A stretch of DNA of 16,449 bases, taken from positions 1 through 16,449 of the forward strand of contig CAMWTF010000015.1 in NCBI GenBank assembly GCA_947177105.1. Direction: 5' to 3'. Positions within the stretch are counted from its first letter, which is position 1; every line of letters starts with the position of its first letter. Positions 1 through 6,361 of the stretch are shown one piece after another. The notes beneath the pieces were generated by a model. That model searched no databases. It worked only from the letters and a program-made list of their open reading frames with translations, and was not told the origin of the DNA. The stretch is from an uncultured Lachnospiraceae bacterium (GTDB taxonomy: Bacteria > Bacillota > Clostridia > Lachnospirales > Lachnospiraceae). The translations under genes and the position numbers were made by a program.

Positions 1-139
1 GCATGGGAGGATCACTGCAGACCGTACCTGCCCAGGCCACCGTAATGATGTTGTAATGCCCCTCCCCGTCTGTCACGCTGACCATAACCACCGGCAGCGG
101 GTACAGCATATTTCCCGGTTTCCACAATTCCTTTTCCAT
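1..139 (-). CDS. Flavin reductase-like (flavoredoxin) domain protein, N-terminal part only
   Basis: Partial gene running off the left edge; 46 codons are visible. The translation begins MEKELWKPGNMLYPLPVV and continues with VSVTDGEGHYNIITVAWAGT and CSDPPM. The PGN-xxYPLPVVMVS start followed by NIITVAW-G and a CSDPP segment is the usual beginning of the flavoredoxin / flavin reductase-like FMN-binding family, whose members bind FMN and act in NAD(P)H or ferredoxin-linked electron transfer in the cytoplasm. The ATG at 139-137 is preceded by GAAGAGG six bases upstream, which supports this start. A degenerate palindromic element (156-187) sits directly upstream. The substrate cannot be inferred because most of the protein is missing. 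Family assignment is from the short N-terminus only. Confidence 0.75.
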   Translation of the reverse strand, partial: MEKELWKPGNMLYPLPVVMVSVTDGEGHYNIITVAWAGTVCSDPPM

Positions 140-155
140 TGTTATCCTCTTCCCC

Positions 156-187
156 GTATAGCCGGAGTCTGGTTCAGTCCAAGCTCC
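156..187 (-). repeat. Palindromic leader element, copy 1 (before the flavin reductase gene)
   Basis: Read on the minus strand this is a degenerate dyad (GGAGCTTGG...CAGACTCC) followed by GGCTATACGGGGAAGAGG, which contains the ribosome binding site. It ends 17 nt before the start codon. It aligns without gaps to the copy before galE (6362-6393): the 24-base palindromic core matches at 18 of 24 positions, and the following SD segment is also alike. The similarity is seen directly; its role is unknown. Confidence 0.6.
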
Positions 188-366
188 AGCCGTACATTCA
201 ATATTGTATTGTCCCAACAGAAAAATGAGGCTGTGAAAAACATATGCGTGTCATGCAAAGCAACGGTTTTACGGGTAATTCCATTGATTCACATTGTGCT
301 TTGGAAACTTTTTTTCACAGTCTCAATTTCTGTCTTTAATAAAATCTATTATGCCATCACAATCTG

Positions 367-1224
367 TCAAATAACATGCAGGTAAGTCAGGATCTGGAAG
401 ATCAGAGATCCCAGCGATGCCACTAATGCCACGGCAGATATTGCCATAAGCGCCCTCATCTTGCCTGCTCCGGCCTTACTGAGATTCTCCAGATTTTCTG
501 TCTGCTTGGCTGCTTCCTCCACCACCACCGCCTGTACATTGCGGTATACCTTAACATTTTCCTTATGTACATAATCATTGATGGTCTCATTCTGGCTGAT
601 GGCGCTGTCTCTGAGCAGCGTTTGGATACTATCATTGTCCGGCTGCATCTCCTTGATCTTGCTGATACAGACCGTCACCAGTTCATTAATGCCGTCTGTA
701 TTCACTTCCGCATGCTGCAGTTTCTCGAGTCCGGCGCTTACCACACGGTCAATCTTTTCGGATGCGGCAGCGGTCACCGCTCCTGCATGTTCCAGCTGCT
801 CAAGCCCTGTGTTTACCACCTGCTCCATTCTCTCCGAAGCGGCCGCCGAGGCCACTCCTGCATGCTCCAGCTTGTCCACCAGTTCTGTGAGTTCTGTAGA
901 AGCCTCCTGTACCTGTTCCATGCGGTTGATGGTCTGAAGCGCAGACTCTATCGCTCCCTCCAGACGCTCAAGCATCGATGCCGAGGCCACGCTGGCATGT
1001 TCCAGCCGATCCACCATTTCTGCGGATATCTCCTCTGCATGTTCCAACCTGCCCAAGGCCGCCACAATACTTGTACTGATATTCTGCAGCTCGTCCAGAT
1101 ATGCCTCGTATTGTTTTACCTGTCCTTGAACCTTATGCAATTCCTCTGCATCTGCCGCGCTATTTGCTTTAATCATCTCCTGCGCCGTCAGGCGCTGTGC
1201 CAGTTTGTCGATAAAAGTATCCAT
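367..1224 (-). CDS. Repetitive coiled-coil protein with C-terminal membrane anchor
   Basis: A 285-residue protein. The start is set at the ATG at 1224 (MDTFIDKLAQ) because GGAGGG lies six bases before it; a start 10 codons further upstream lacks such a site. Residues 1-50 are charged and helical (MDTFIDKLAQRLTAQEMIKA). Residues 59-180 are repeats of a 14-residue unit of the type (R/K)LEHAxxxSAxxxE: three in a row from residue 59, then units alternating with an 11-residue spacer (25-residue period, from residues 118, 143 and 168). This suggests a long heptad coiled coil. Residues about 257-281 (ALMAISAVALVASLGSLIF) form a single hydrophobic segment at the very C-terminus, so the protein is probably tail-anchored with the coil in the cytoplasm. 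There is no signal peptide and no catalytic motif. It resembles chemoreceptor-like or scaffold coils in composition only. I do not assign a function. Confidence 0.75.
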   Translation of the reverse strand: MDTFIDKLAQRLTAQEMIKANSAADAEELHKVQGQVKQYEAYLDELQNISTSIVAALGRLEHAEEISAEMVDRLEHASVASASMLERLEGAIESALQTINRMEQVQEASTELTELVDKLEHAGVASAAASERMEQVVNTGLEQLEHAGAVTAAASEKIDRVVSAGLEKLQHAEVNTDGINELVTVCISKIKEMQPDNDSIQTLLRDSAISQNETINDYVHKENVKVYRNVQAVVVEEAAKQTENLENLSKAGAGKMRALMAISAVALVASLGSLIFQILTYLHVI

Positions 1225-1429
1225 TAGTTTCCCTCCAAACATCTCAACGTCCATGATTTTTTCTATTTTATCATTGTTTTTACAACATTACAACTAAAAA
1301 AAGGACATAGTCGGACAGGAAATATTTGATAAATTCTATAATTATGCATAATGTATACTTTTTCACTCATCAGTATTTCCTTTTTGTAAGATTCACCAAA
1401 CCTTTACACTGCGTTCATAGTTTGTTCAT

Positions 1430-1458
1430 ATTTAATCGGTATACTATTCTCAAGTCAA
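1430..1458 (-). promoter_or_regulatory. Candidate sigma-A promoter for the coiled-coil gene
   Basis: On the minus strand TTGACT (1453-1458) and TTAAAT (1430-1435) are separated by 17 bases. The -35 box is good, the -10 box weak (4 of 6). It lies over 200 bases before the start codon, so it is only a candidate. Confidence 0.3.
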
Positions 1459-1500
1459 ACGACTTACCAATACCGCATAATTGCTAATTTTTTCATAATA

Positions 1501-1526
1501 GCCCAGATGCCGCAAGGTGTCTGGGC
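1501..1526 (-). terminator. Hairpin after relQ, possible terminator
   Basis: An 11-bp stem (GCCCAGATGCC pairing with GGTGTCTGGGC through two G-T wobbles on the plus strand) with a GCAA tetraloop. It lies 44 bases past the relQ stop codon. The run after it on the minus strand (TATTATGAAAA) is a poor U-tract, so termination is inferred from position and stem strength. Confidence 0.45.
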
Positions 1527-1569
1527 ACTCCTCATTTTAGAGGTTTGCTGAAAGCGGGCAGGGCATAAG

Positions 1570-2223
1570 TCATACAGCCTGAGTATTCTTAGCATGGCTT
1601 ATGGCCAGAATCTCCTCATTCAGAGACAGCATACGAATATCCAGGTCTGATACCATCTTGGCGCACTCCACCAGTTCATTCTTGATATGTTCAGGAGCGT
1701 CCCCTTCAAATTTATAATGGATCTTATGCTCCAGGCTGGCCCAGAAATCCATGGCAACTGTGCGGATCTGGATCTCCACCTTGGTATCCACAATGCGATC
1801 TGACAAATACACAGGTACTGTCACAATCATGTGGTAACTTTTGTATCCGCTGGCCTTGGGATATGTGATATAATCTTTTATTGCAACCACCTGGATGTCC
1901 TTCTGCTGTCTGAGCATCTCCGCAATCCGGTATATGTCGGAGGTGAAGGAACAGATAATCCGGATTCCCGCAATATCGTTTATATGCTTCACCATATTGT
2001 CAATAGTAGACTCATAGTCATGGCGCTTCAGCTTCTTGACAATGCTCTCCGGCGTCTTGATCCTTGCCTTTATGTGCTCGATGGGATTGTACCGGTGTAC
2101 GTGCTGAAACTCATCGTTCAGGATCTCTATCTTGGTCTCCACCTGCTTCAACGCCGCATTATAAATCAGATTAACCTCCTTCCAACTGTCGATTCCGTCG
2201 TCATTATCCACTCGTAGTTCCAT
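1570..2223 (-). CDS. relQ: Small alarmone synthetase, GTP pyrophosphokinase RelQ/YjbM type
   Basis: A 217-residue single-domain (p)ppGpp synthetase that would transfer pyrophosphate from ATP to the 3' position of GDP or GTP. The start is the ATG at 2223, with AAGGAG close upstream; an ORF extension of 27 codons has no comparable site. Synthetase landmarks in order: NPIEHIKARIKTPESIVKKLKR (about residues 46-67), DIAGIRII with the conserved Arg near 88, KDYITYPKASGYKSYH (116-131), and EIQIRTVAMDFWASLEHKIHYK (150-171) with the catalytic Glu. There is no HD hydrolase domain and no TGS or ACT region, and the length fits the RelQ class (about 210-220 aa), so it can make but not degrade alarmone. 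It is transcribed alone and diverges from the 2496 gene. An extended -10 promoter lies about 40 bases upstream of the start codon. RelP is the alternative subtype; the long RelQ-like C-terminal helix favours RelQ. Confidence 0.93.
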   Translation of the reverse strand: MELRVDNDDGIDSWKEVNLIYNAALKQVETKIEILNDEFQHVHRYNPIEHIKARIKTPESIVKKLKRHDYESTIDNMVKHINDIAGIRIICSFTSDIYRIAEMLRQQKDIQVVAIKDYITYPKASGYKSYHMIVTVPVYLSDRIVDTKVEIQIRTVAMDFWASLEHKIHYKFEGDAPEHIKNELVECAKMVSDLDIRMLSLNEEILAISHAKNTQAV

Positions 2224-2265
2224 ATGTACTCCTTCTAGCTCTACAAAGCTGTTCTTACTGAGATC

Positions 2266-2274
2266 AGTATAACA
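2266..2274 (-). promoter_or_regulatory. Extended -10 promoter for relQ
   Basis: On the minus strand TGTTATACT is a TGn-TATACT extended -10 box located about 43 bases before the relQ start codon. No strong -35 hexamer is found at the right distance, which is tolerable for an extended -10 promoter. Confidence 0.45.
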
Positions 2275-2408
2275 CAAAGTATTCCAAAAATGTATGTTTT
2301 TCACAAAATATTAATCCTTTTTTAATAATTGTTGGTGGTTTTTACAAATTTAAGCCCACTATTTATGTTTATGCTAAGATATCTCTATATATGCACAGAA
2401 TAAAATAT

Positions 2409-2437
2409 TTGTGTATTTGCCTTTCCTATGGTACAAT
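2409..2437 (+). promoter_or_regulatory. Sigma-A promoter for the 2496 gene
   Basis: TTGTGT (2409-2414) and TACAAT (2432-2437) with a 17-base spacer. It lies 58 bases before the start codon. It diverges from relQ. Confidence 0.65.
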
Positions 2438-2463
2438 GAGCAGGAGTTCTTCTAAATCGAATG

Positions 2464-2477
2464 TGCGCTGAAGCGCA
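2464..2477 (+). repeat. GTGCGC-type hairpin element, copy in the leader of the 2496 gene
   Basis: TGCGC-TGAA-GCGCA forms a short GC hairpin directly before the GGAGG ribosome binding site (2479-2483). The surrounding GAATGTGCGC-NGAAGCGCA matches, in the sense direction, the two hairpins in the leader of the pyrophosphorylase gene (7755-7770 and 7825-7840). The hairpin would form in the mRNA next to the Shine-Dalgarno sequence. Confidence 0.5.
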
Positions 2478-2495
2478 TGGAGGAAAAAAATAAGT

Positions 2496-2762
2496 ATGTT
2501 TCGTCTATGGGCAAGAGAATTTAGAGATAATAAAATGCTTCGGGATACCGTGATTGCTGATGACAGCCAGGATACCCGCACCCATAAAATATTCCGGGCG
2601 CTGGATCAGATCTGTTATGAATTTGATTTGGGCAAACCCATCTGGCTGGAGGCCACTGTGGCGGAGTTCAAACGTCATAACAAGACCAGGTTCCGCCAAG
2701 ACAATTTTATAGAAGAAATCCCCTTCGACTATCTGGAAATCCAAGTGATCGAAGAGGACTGA
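2496..2762 (+). CDS. Small conserved-looking protein of unknown function
   Basis: An 88-residue soluble protein beginning MFRLWAREFRDNKMLRDTVI and ending FDYLEIQVIEED. It has no signal peptide, no membrane segment and no recognisable catalytic or metal-binding motif. The N-terminal third is basic, the C-terminal end acidic, and a predicted helix-rich middle contains RTHKIFRALDQICYEFDLGKP. A GGAGG lies 12 bases before the ATG, slightly long. Own promoter (2409-2437) and a clean terminator (2782-2816) make it a single-gene transcription unit, and codon use is like its neighbours, so it is very likely a real gene. I recall similar short unknown proteins from Lachnospiraceae but cannot check this. 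No function is proposed. Confidence 0.8.
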   Translation: MFRLWAREFRDNKMLRDTVIADDSQDTRTHKIFRALDQICYEFDLGKPIWLEATVAEFKRHNKTRFRQDNFIEEIPFDYLEIQVIEED

Positions 2763-2781
2763 ATTCATATTAGAAGTTAAA

Positions 2782-2816
2782 AAACTGCCATCAAATGCGA
2801 TGACAGTTTCTTTTTT
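2782..2816 (+). terminator. Intrinsic terminator of the 2496 gene
   Basis: AAACTG-C-CATC, a six-base loop, then GATG-A-CAGTTT, followed by CTTTTTT. A 10-bp stem with one internal mismatch and a good U-tract, starting 20 bases after the stop codon. Confidence 0.85.
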
Positions 2817-2827
2817 GCAAAAAAGTA

Positions 2828-2856
2828 TTGACAATCGCAAACTCAGGGTATAGTAT
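2828..2856 (+). promoter_or_regulatory. Sigma-A promoter for the haemolysin III gene
   Basis: TTGACA (2828-2833), 17-base spacer, TAGTAT (2851-2856). The -35 box is a perfect consensus. The predicted start of transcription (about 2863) falls inside the dyad at 2861-2897, giving a leader of about 115 nt. Confidence 0.75.
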
Positions 2857-2860
2857 TTAA

Positions 2861-2897
2861 CTACATTGTATATAGTTTTCAAAACTACATACAATAG
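2861..2897 (+). promoter_or_regulatory. Long dyad at the transcription start of the haemolysin III gene
   Basis: A near-perfect 37-base inverted repeat: CTA, TTGTAT and TAGTTTT on the left pair with AAAACTA, ATACAA and TAG on the right, with one mismatch, two unpaired bases and a one-base centre. It begins just after the -10 box. No U-tract follows, so it is more like an operator or a 5' mRNA hairpin than a terminator. TACA/TGTA-type dyads are known operators of BlaI-class repressors, but a link to the BlaI-like gene at 15117 is only speculation. Confidence 0.5.
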
Positions 2898-2976
2898 ATT
2901 TAAATATTTGGTTGCCCTATTTATAGCAAAAAAACCAGTTTCCGAGATAGCGGAGCATTTAATTGGAGGTGTTACT

Positions 2977-3627
2977 ATGCAGATTACAATTAGAGAACCA
3001 GGCAGCGCCCTGACCCATTTTATAGGTATGATGATGGCCGTTTTTGCCGCCATGCCACTGCTGGTAAAGTCCGCCGTGTCCGGCGGCAGCACCACTCTGA
3101 CTGCCATGACCATATTCATGGCCAGCATGATCCTGCTCTATGGCGCCAGCGCCACTTATCACAGTGTGAACCTGACTGGTTCCAGACTGAAGTTCTTCCG
3201 CAAGATTGACCACATGATGATCTTTGTGCTGATCGCCGGTTCCTATACCCCGGTATGCCTGATTGTGCTGGGCGGCACACTGGGCTATACCATGCTGGCT
3301 CTGGTCTGGAGCATCGCAATTGTAGGTATACTGATCAAGGCTCTCTGGATCACCTGTCCCAAATGGTTTTCCTCATTGCTCTATATAGCCATGGGCTGGG
3401 TGTGCGTTCTGGTGTTCGGCCAGCTGCTGGACACTCTGCCCACCGCCGCCTTCCTGTGGCTGCTGGCAGGGGGCATCATCTATACCATGGGCGGTGTGAT
3501 CTATGCGCTGAAACTCCCCATCTTCAACGCTCACCACAAGTATTTCGGCTCCCATGAAATCTTCCACCTGTTTGTCATGGGCGGCAGCATCTGCCATTTT
3601 ATCTTTATGTATGCGTATGTAGTGTGA
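2977..3627 (+). CDS. Haemolysin III (YqfA/PAQR-like) family membrane protein
   Basis: A 216-residue integral membrane protein. The start is the ATG at 2977 with GGAGGT six bases before it; a longer frame reaching back 37 codons crosses the dyad and promoter region and is rejected. Seven hydrophobic segments are spread over the protein (for example residues 14-34, 41-62, 80-100, 103-123, 134-152, 157-177 and 196-215). The family's polar landmarks are present: SATYHSV with H62, RKIDHMMIF with D78/H79, GSYTPV at 88-93, and HEIFHLFVMGGSICHF with H193 and H197. In the related PAQR fold these His and Asp residues bind zinc, with possible ceramidase- or lipase-like chemistry. Despite the name, haemolytic activity is rarely shown; the natural substrate is unknown. 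Monocistronic, with its own promoter and a terminator shared with the next gene. Confidence 0.92.
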   Translation: MQITIREPGSALTHFIGMMMAVFAAMPLLVKSAVSGGSTTLTAMTIFMASMILLYGASATYHSVNLTGSRLKFFRKIDHMMIFVLIAGSYTPVCLIVLGGTLGYTMLALVWSIAIVGILIKALWITCPKWFSSLLYIAMGWVCVLVFGQLLDTLPTAAFLWLLAGGIIYTMGGVIYALKLPIFNAHHKYFGSHEIFHLFVMGGSICHFIFMYAYVV

Positions 3628-3635
3628 GAAAGTAT

Positions 3636-3672
3636 AACCGGGACCTATACATTTTCTACAGGTCCCGGTTTT
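3636..3672. terminator. Bidirectional terminator between haemolysin III and Rpn genes
   Basis: An 11-bp perfect stem, AACCGGGACCT / AGGTCCCGGTT (3636-3646 and 3660-3670), with a 13-base loop. It starts eight bases after the haemolysin III stop codon. The right arm and loop encode the last residues of the convergent Rpn gene, whose stop codon (3645-3647) falls at the stem-loop junction. Confidence 0.75.
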
Positions 3673-4934
3673 GATCTCTCTGCCCCCTTCACCTTCTCTG
3701 TTTCCCTGTAGCGCTCCAACTCTTTCAGGGTGTCGGCAAGTTCATTCTGGATTTCTTTTAGTTCCGCTTCTGCCTTCTTCCGAAACTGCTCCAATTCCGC
3801 CTCTGCCTTCTTCCGAAACTGCTCCAGTTCTTCCCTGGCTTCCCGGGTCTTGCGCCTCTCCTCCTGGATATCCATATGCTCCATATTTTCAAACAAATAA
3901 CCCATATTTCGCCCCTCCTTTAACTGAGACAGCATCTCACGGTTCTCTGCTCGAACCCGTTCCAATTCCGCCTCTGCCTTCTTCCGAAACTGCTCCAGTT
4001 CTTCCCTGGCTTCCCGGGTCTTGCGCCTCTCCTCCTGGATATCCATATGCTCCATATTTTCAAACAAATAACCCATATTTCGCCCCTCCTTTAACTGAGA
4101 CAGCATCTCATGAGTCTCGTCACCCGACAGATTCACCTTACGGCAGAGCACGTATATTACATCCAAAACAATTTCCAGTACATGCTCCGGCGATTTGCTG
4201 ACGACGCGGTTGACTGCTTCTGCTGGCATATCCAGCACCTTGTGCAAGTCCTCCGCCGTTTGGATCTTGTTCAGCAGCATAATCAATGACATCTCATCTG
4301 CCTTCTTGAGCAGTTCTTCACTGCTATAATCCCTGATGCCCACCAACTTGTATGAAAAGTTCGGTATATAATCCTCCAGCCCCTCCACCGTCAGCACCCT
4401 GTCCCGAAGCTGCATCCCTGCCGTCCATTTGTCGATTCCTTCATAATAGACAATCGGCAGAATCGGGGGATAGCGGAAAGCCTTGGCCTTGTTGGCCTCC
4501 ACCCAGTCCCCGCGCTCCGTCTGGTAACGCCTGCTCCTGGCATAGTCCCGCCAAATGTTGCTGATATAATGCAGTAACTGCATAACCACATCATAGTCCA
4601 CATTGCTCTTGTGTTCAATCAGCGATACCGCATAAAGTTCCTGTTCTTCACTGCCCGGTTTTCTCAGCCGGATACGCTTGATGGTATCTCCCTCAACCTT
4701 CGTACCCATAATGCTGGTAAAGCGTTCAGAGATATCTTCAATGTCCTCCGGCTGCACATTTTCCAACATCTTGCAGTTGCTGTAATCTCTAAGAAACTGT
4801 GCGCATAGCACATGGTTCTTGAATATCTCCTGATTGCTCACATCCCTGTAGTCCTGCGGCAGAACAGTATTCCCATTCCCGGCTCTGTCTGCCGCTTTTT
4901 TCATTGCGTCTTTCGCTCCCTGTTTTGGGATCAT
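3645..4934 (-). CDS. Rpn/YhgA-like PD-(D/E)XK nuclease with duplicated coiled-coil tail
   Basis: A 429-residue protein of the Rpn (recombination-promoting nuclease, formerly transposase_31/YhgA-like) family. The start has GGAGG eight bases before it. The N-terminal half carries the nuclease-like core: DTIKRIRLRK, then LYAVSLIEHKSNVDYDVVMQLLHYISNIW with the E107-x-K109 pair and Q119, as in PD-(D/E)XK enzymes. In characterised Rpn proteins this core is a DNA endonuclease that promotes RecA-independent recombination. Residues about 275-410 are a charged coiled coil built of a 57-residue unit (from EMLSQLKEGRNMGYLFENME) present twice, plus an 11-residue KAEAELEQFRK sub-repeat. The DNA copies are identical over 150 bp, so this tail is a recent duplication. 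There are no flanking inverted repeats or other transposition genes, so it is best treated as a resident nuclease gene rather than a mobile element. Confidence 0.88.
   Translation of the reverse strand: MIPKQGAKDAMKKAADRAGNGNTVLPQDYRDVSNQEIFKNHVLCAQFLRDYSNCKMLENVQPEDIEDISERFTSIMGTKVEGDTIKRIRLRKPGSEEQELYAVSLIEHKSNVDYDVVMQLLHYISNIWRDYARSRRYQTERGDWVEANKAKAFRYPPILPIVYYEGIDKWTAGMQLRDRVLTVEGLEDYIPNFSYKLVGIRDYSSEELLKKADEMSLIMLLNKIQTAEDLHKVLDMPAEAVNRVVSKSPEHVLEIVLDVIYVLCRKVNLSGDETHEMLSQLKEGRNMGYLFENMEHMDIQEERRKTREAREELEQFRKKAEAELERVRAENREMLSQLKEGRNMGYLFENMEHMDIQEERRKTREAREELEQFRKKAEAELEQFRKKAEAELKEIQNELADTLKELERYRETEKVKGAERSKPGPVENV
3790..3939 (-). repeat. 150-bp exact direct repeat within the Rpn gene, distal copy
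   Basis: Identical base for base to 3961-4110, at an offset of 171 bases (57 codons), so the reading frame is kept. Encodes 50 residues of the coiled-coil tail (the C-terminal unit). Followed by a separate 33-base sub-repeat toward the gene end. Confidence 0.97.
3961..4110 (-). repeat. 150-bp exact direct repeat within the Rpn gene, proximal copy
   Basis: Partner of 3790-3939. The two copies are separated by 21 bases encoding RVRAENR. Exact identity implies a very recent duplication or ongoing homogenisation. Confidence 0.97.
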
Positions 4935-5257
4935 CTACACTTCCTCCTTGTCTTTATTGCAGGATGGAAGTCTCATATCCTTGTTGCGGGCACTTACATC
5001 TGGCCATCGCCTGTGAAAATGTAGCTTACCGCTGATAAAGCCTGTTCTGTACCGAACAGCGCAGCCATAAAATTACGCTACGCTCCACTCCTGCTTATAA
5101 AATTATAGTGAATAGGGTAATAAAAGCAGGATTCCTTAAGAGAACGTAGAAGTTCGTCAGATGCGCCGTCTGCGCCAAACAGGCCAAAGCCTTTGAAATC
5201 TTTTGCTTTCAAAGGTATAGTAACACGGATTGGAAGCATTGGCAAGACCTTTTTTGC
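4935..5257. other. Intergenic region with hairpins, no supportable gene
   Basis: About 320 bases between the Rpn start and the galE terminator. It contains CTGTTC-TGTACC-GAACAG near 5040 and a 9-bp hairpin, CCTTTGAAA / TTTCAAAGG, at 5200-5225. A minus-strand open frame (5078-5272, 64 codons, with GFGLFGADGASDELLRS) crosses it, but its first ATG lies inside the galE terminator and no ribosome binding site precedes any of its starts. The open frame and hairpins suggest a remnant or a repeat unit, not an active gene. Confidence 0.45.
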
Positions 5258-5296
5258 ATAAAGAAACCGCATCCCCTGAAAAACCAGAAGATGCGG
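5258..5296 (-). terminator. Intrinsic terminator of the galE unit
   Basis: On the minus strand CCGCATC, a 16-base loop, GATGCGG, then TTTCTTT. Located 34 bases past the galE stop codon. It ends the pyrophosphorylase-galE unit. Confidence 0.75.
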
Positions 5297-5329
5297 AACT
5301 ATAGAATATTTTATAAGGCAATTCTTTCC

Positions 5330-6346
5330 TTACTCCTCATATCCGTTAGGATTCTGGCTCTGCCATCTCCAGGAATCGGCGCACATCTCCAGGATGCCAT
5401 ACTGCGCCTCCCAGCCCAGTTCCTCCTTGGCCCTGGCGGCGTCCGAATAACAGGAGGCGATGTCCCCTGCCCGACGGTCTTTGATCACATAGGGGATCTT
5501 GACACCACTGGCCGTTTCAAAATTCTTTACCACGTCCAGTACGCTGTAGCCCGTGCCTGTTCCCAGATTGTAAATCTTCAGACCGGCTTTCTCCTCGATC
5601 TTCCTCAGAGCTTTCACATGGCCCACGGCCAGGTCCACCACATGGATATAATCCCTGACGCCGGTGCCGTCCGGCGTGTCATAGTCATTGCCATAGACAC
5701 TGAGCTGCGGCAGCTTGCCCACCGCTACCTGGGTGATATAGGGCATCAAGTTGTTGGGGATACCGTTGGGATTCTCTCCGATGGTTCCGCTCTTGTGGGC
5801 GCCGATGGGGTTAAAATACCGCAGCAGAATCACGTTCCACTCGGAATCTGCCTTCTGTATATCCGTTAAGATCTGTTCCAGCATGGACTTGGTCCAGCCG
5901 TAGGGATTGGTACACTGCCCTTTGGGACACTCCTCGGTGATGGGAACGAAGGCCGGATCGCCGTACACTGTGGCGCTGGAAGAAAAGATAATATTTTTGA
6001 CCCCATGCCGCCGCATCACATCCACCAACGTCAATGTGCCGGCGATGTTGTTCTCATAGTACTCCCAGGGCTTCTGAACAGACTCGCCCACGGCCTTGAG
6101 TCCCGCGAAATGAATCACCGCATCGGGCTTTTCCTCATCAAATATTTTTTCCAAAGCCGCTCTGTCCAGAATATCCGCCTTATAGAAGGGCACGGCCTTT
6201 CCCGTCAATTTCTCCACCCTTTCAAGAACCTTCTCGCTGGAATTGCTCAGATTGTCCAGTACCACGGCTTCATAGCCTGCATTCTGCAGCTCCACCACCG
6301 TGTGACTTCCGATATATCCGGCACCGCCTGTTACCAATATTTTCAT
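5330..6346 (-). CDS. galE: UDP-glucose 4-epimerase
   Basis: A 338-residue short-chain dehydrogenase-type epimerase that interconverts UDP-glucose and UDP-galactose using tightly bound NAD+, in the cytoplasm. The Rossmann motif GGAGYIGSH is at residues 7-15, the catalytic serine segment SSSATVYG at 122-129, and the YxxxK pair at Y149/K153 (PYGWTK). Further family landmarks are VIHFAGLKAVGES (78-90), LRYFNPIGAH, a GVRDYIHVVDLA segment, and NLGTGTGYSVLDVV near the C-terminus. Length is typical for bacterial GalE. AGAGG precedes the ATG, as part of the palindromic leader element. It is the second gene of a leftward unit after the UDP-sugar pyrophosphorylase (gap 125 bases, no terminator in the gap), so together they make UDP-glucose and convert it to UDP-galactose for cell-surface glycans or the Leloir pathway. 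Confidence 0.97.
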   Translation of the reverse strand: MKILVTGGAGYIGSHTVVELQNAGYEAVVLDNLSNSSEKVLERVEKLTGKAVPFYKADILDRAALEKIFDEEKPDAVIHFAGLKAVGESVQKPWEYYENNIAGTLTLVDVMRRHGVKNIIFSSSATVYGDPAFVPITEECPKGQCTNPYGWTKSMLEQILTDIQKADSEWNVILLRYFNPIGAHKSGTIGENPNGIPNNLMPYITQVAVGKLPQLSVYGNDYDTPDGTGVRDYIHVVDLAVGHVKALRKIEEKAGLKIYNLGTGTGYSVLDVVKNFETASGVKIPYVIKDRRAGDIASCYSDAARAKEELGWEAQYGILEMCADSWRWQSQNPNGYEE

Positions 6347-6361
6347 ACTTACCTCTTTCCT

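Larger units (their letters stand above)
1225..1569. other. AT-rich intergenic region between relQ and the coiled-coil gene
   Basis: A 345-base spacer with no supportable gene. It contains a GC-rich hairpin near the relQ end (1501-1526) and a weak minus-strand promoter candidate (1430-1458). The remainder is AT-rich and gives no further clear signal. If that promoter is used, the coiled-coil gene has a 5' leader of roughly 200 nt. Confidence 0.5.

Noticed and set aside
56..385. Plus-strand open frame of 109 codons at the left edge
   Set aside because: It runs antisense to the start of the flavin reductase gene and then through AT-rich spacer; composition and lack of a ribosome binding site argue against coding.
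565..1227. Plus-strand open frame of 220 codons opposite the coiled-coil gene
   Set aside because: It is exactly antisense to the repetitive coding region; regular repeats keep the opposite strand open. It has no ribosome binding site and a composition unlike real proteins (many Cys, His and Leu).
2224..2304. Upstream extension of relQ by 27 codons
   Set aside because: It runs through the extended -10 promoter and lacks a ribosome binding site, whereas AAGGAG directly precedes the internal ATG where family similarity begins.
3790..4110. CRISPR-like array
   Set aside because: The repeats are 150 bases, only two copies, in frame inside a coding sequence; this is protein repeat duplication.
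3645..5257. Rpn gene as part of an insertion sequence
   Set aside because: No terminal inverted repeats, target duplications or second transposition gene were found around it; the family is named after transposases but characterised members are nucleases.
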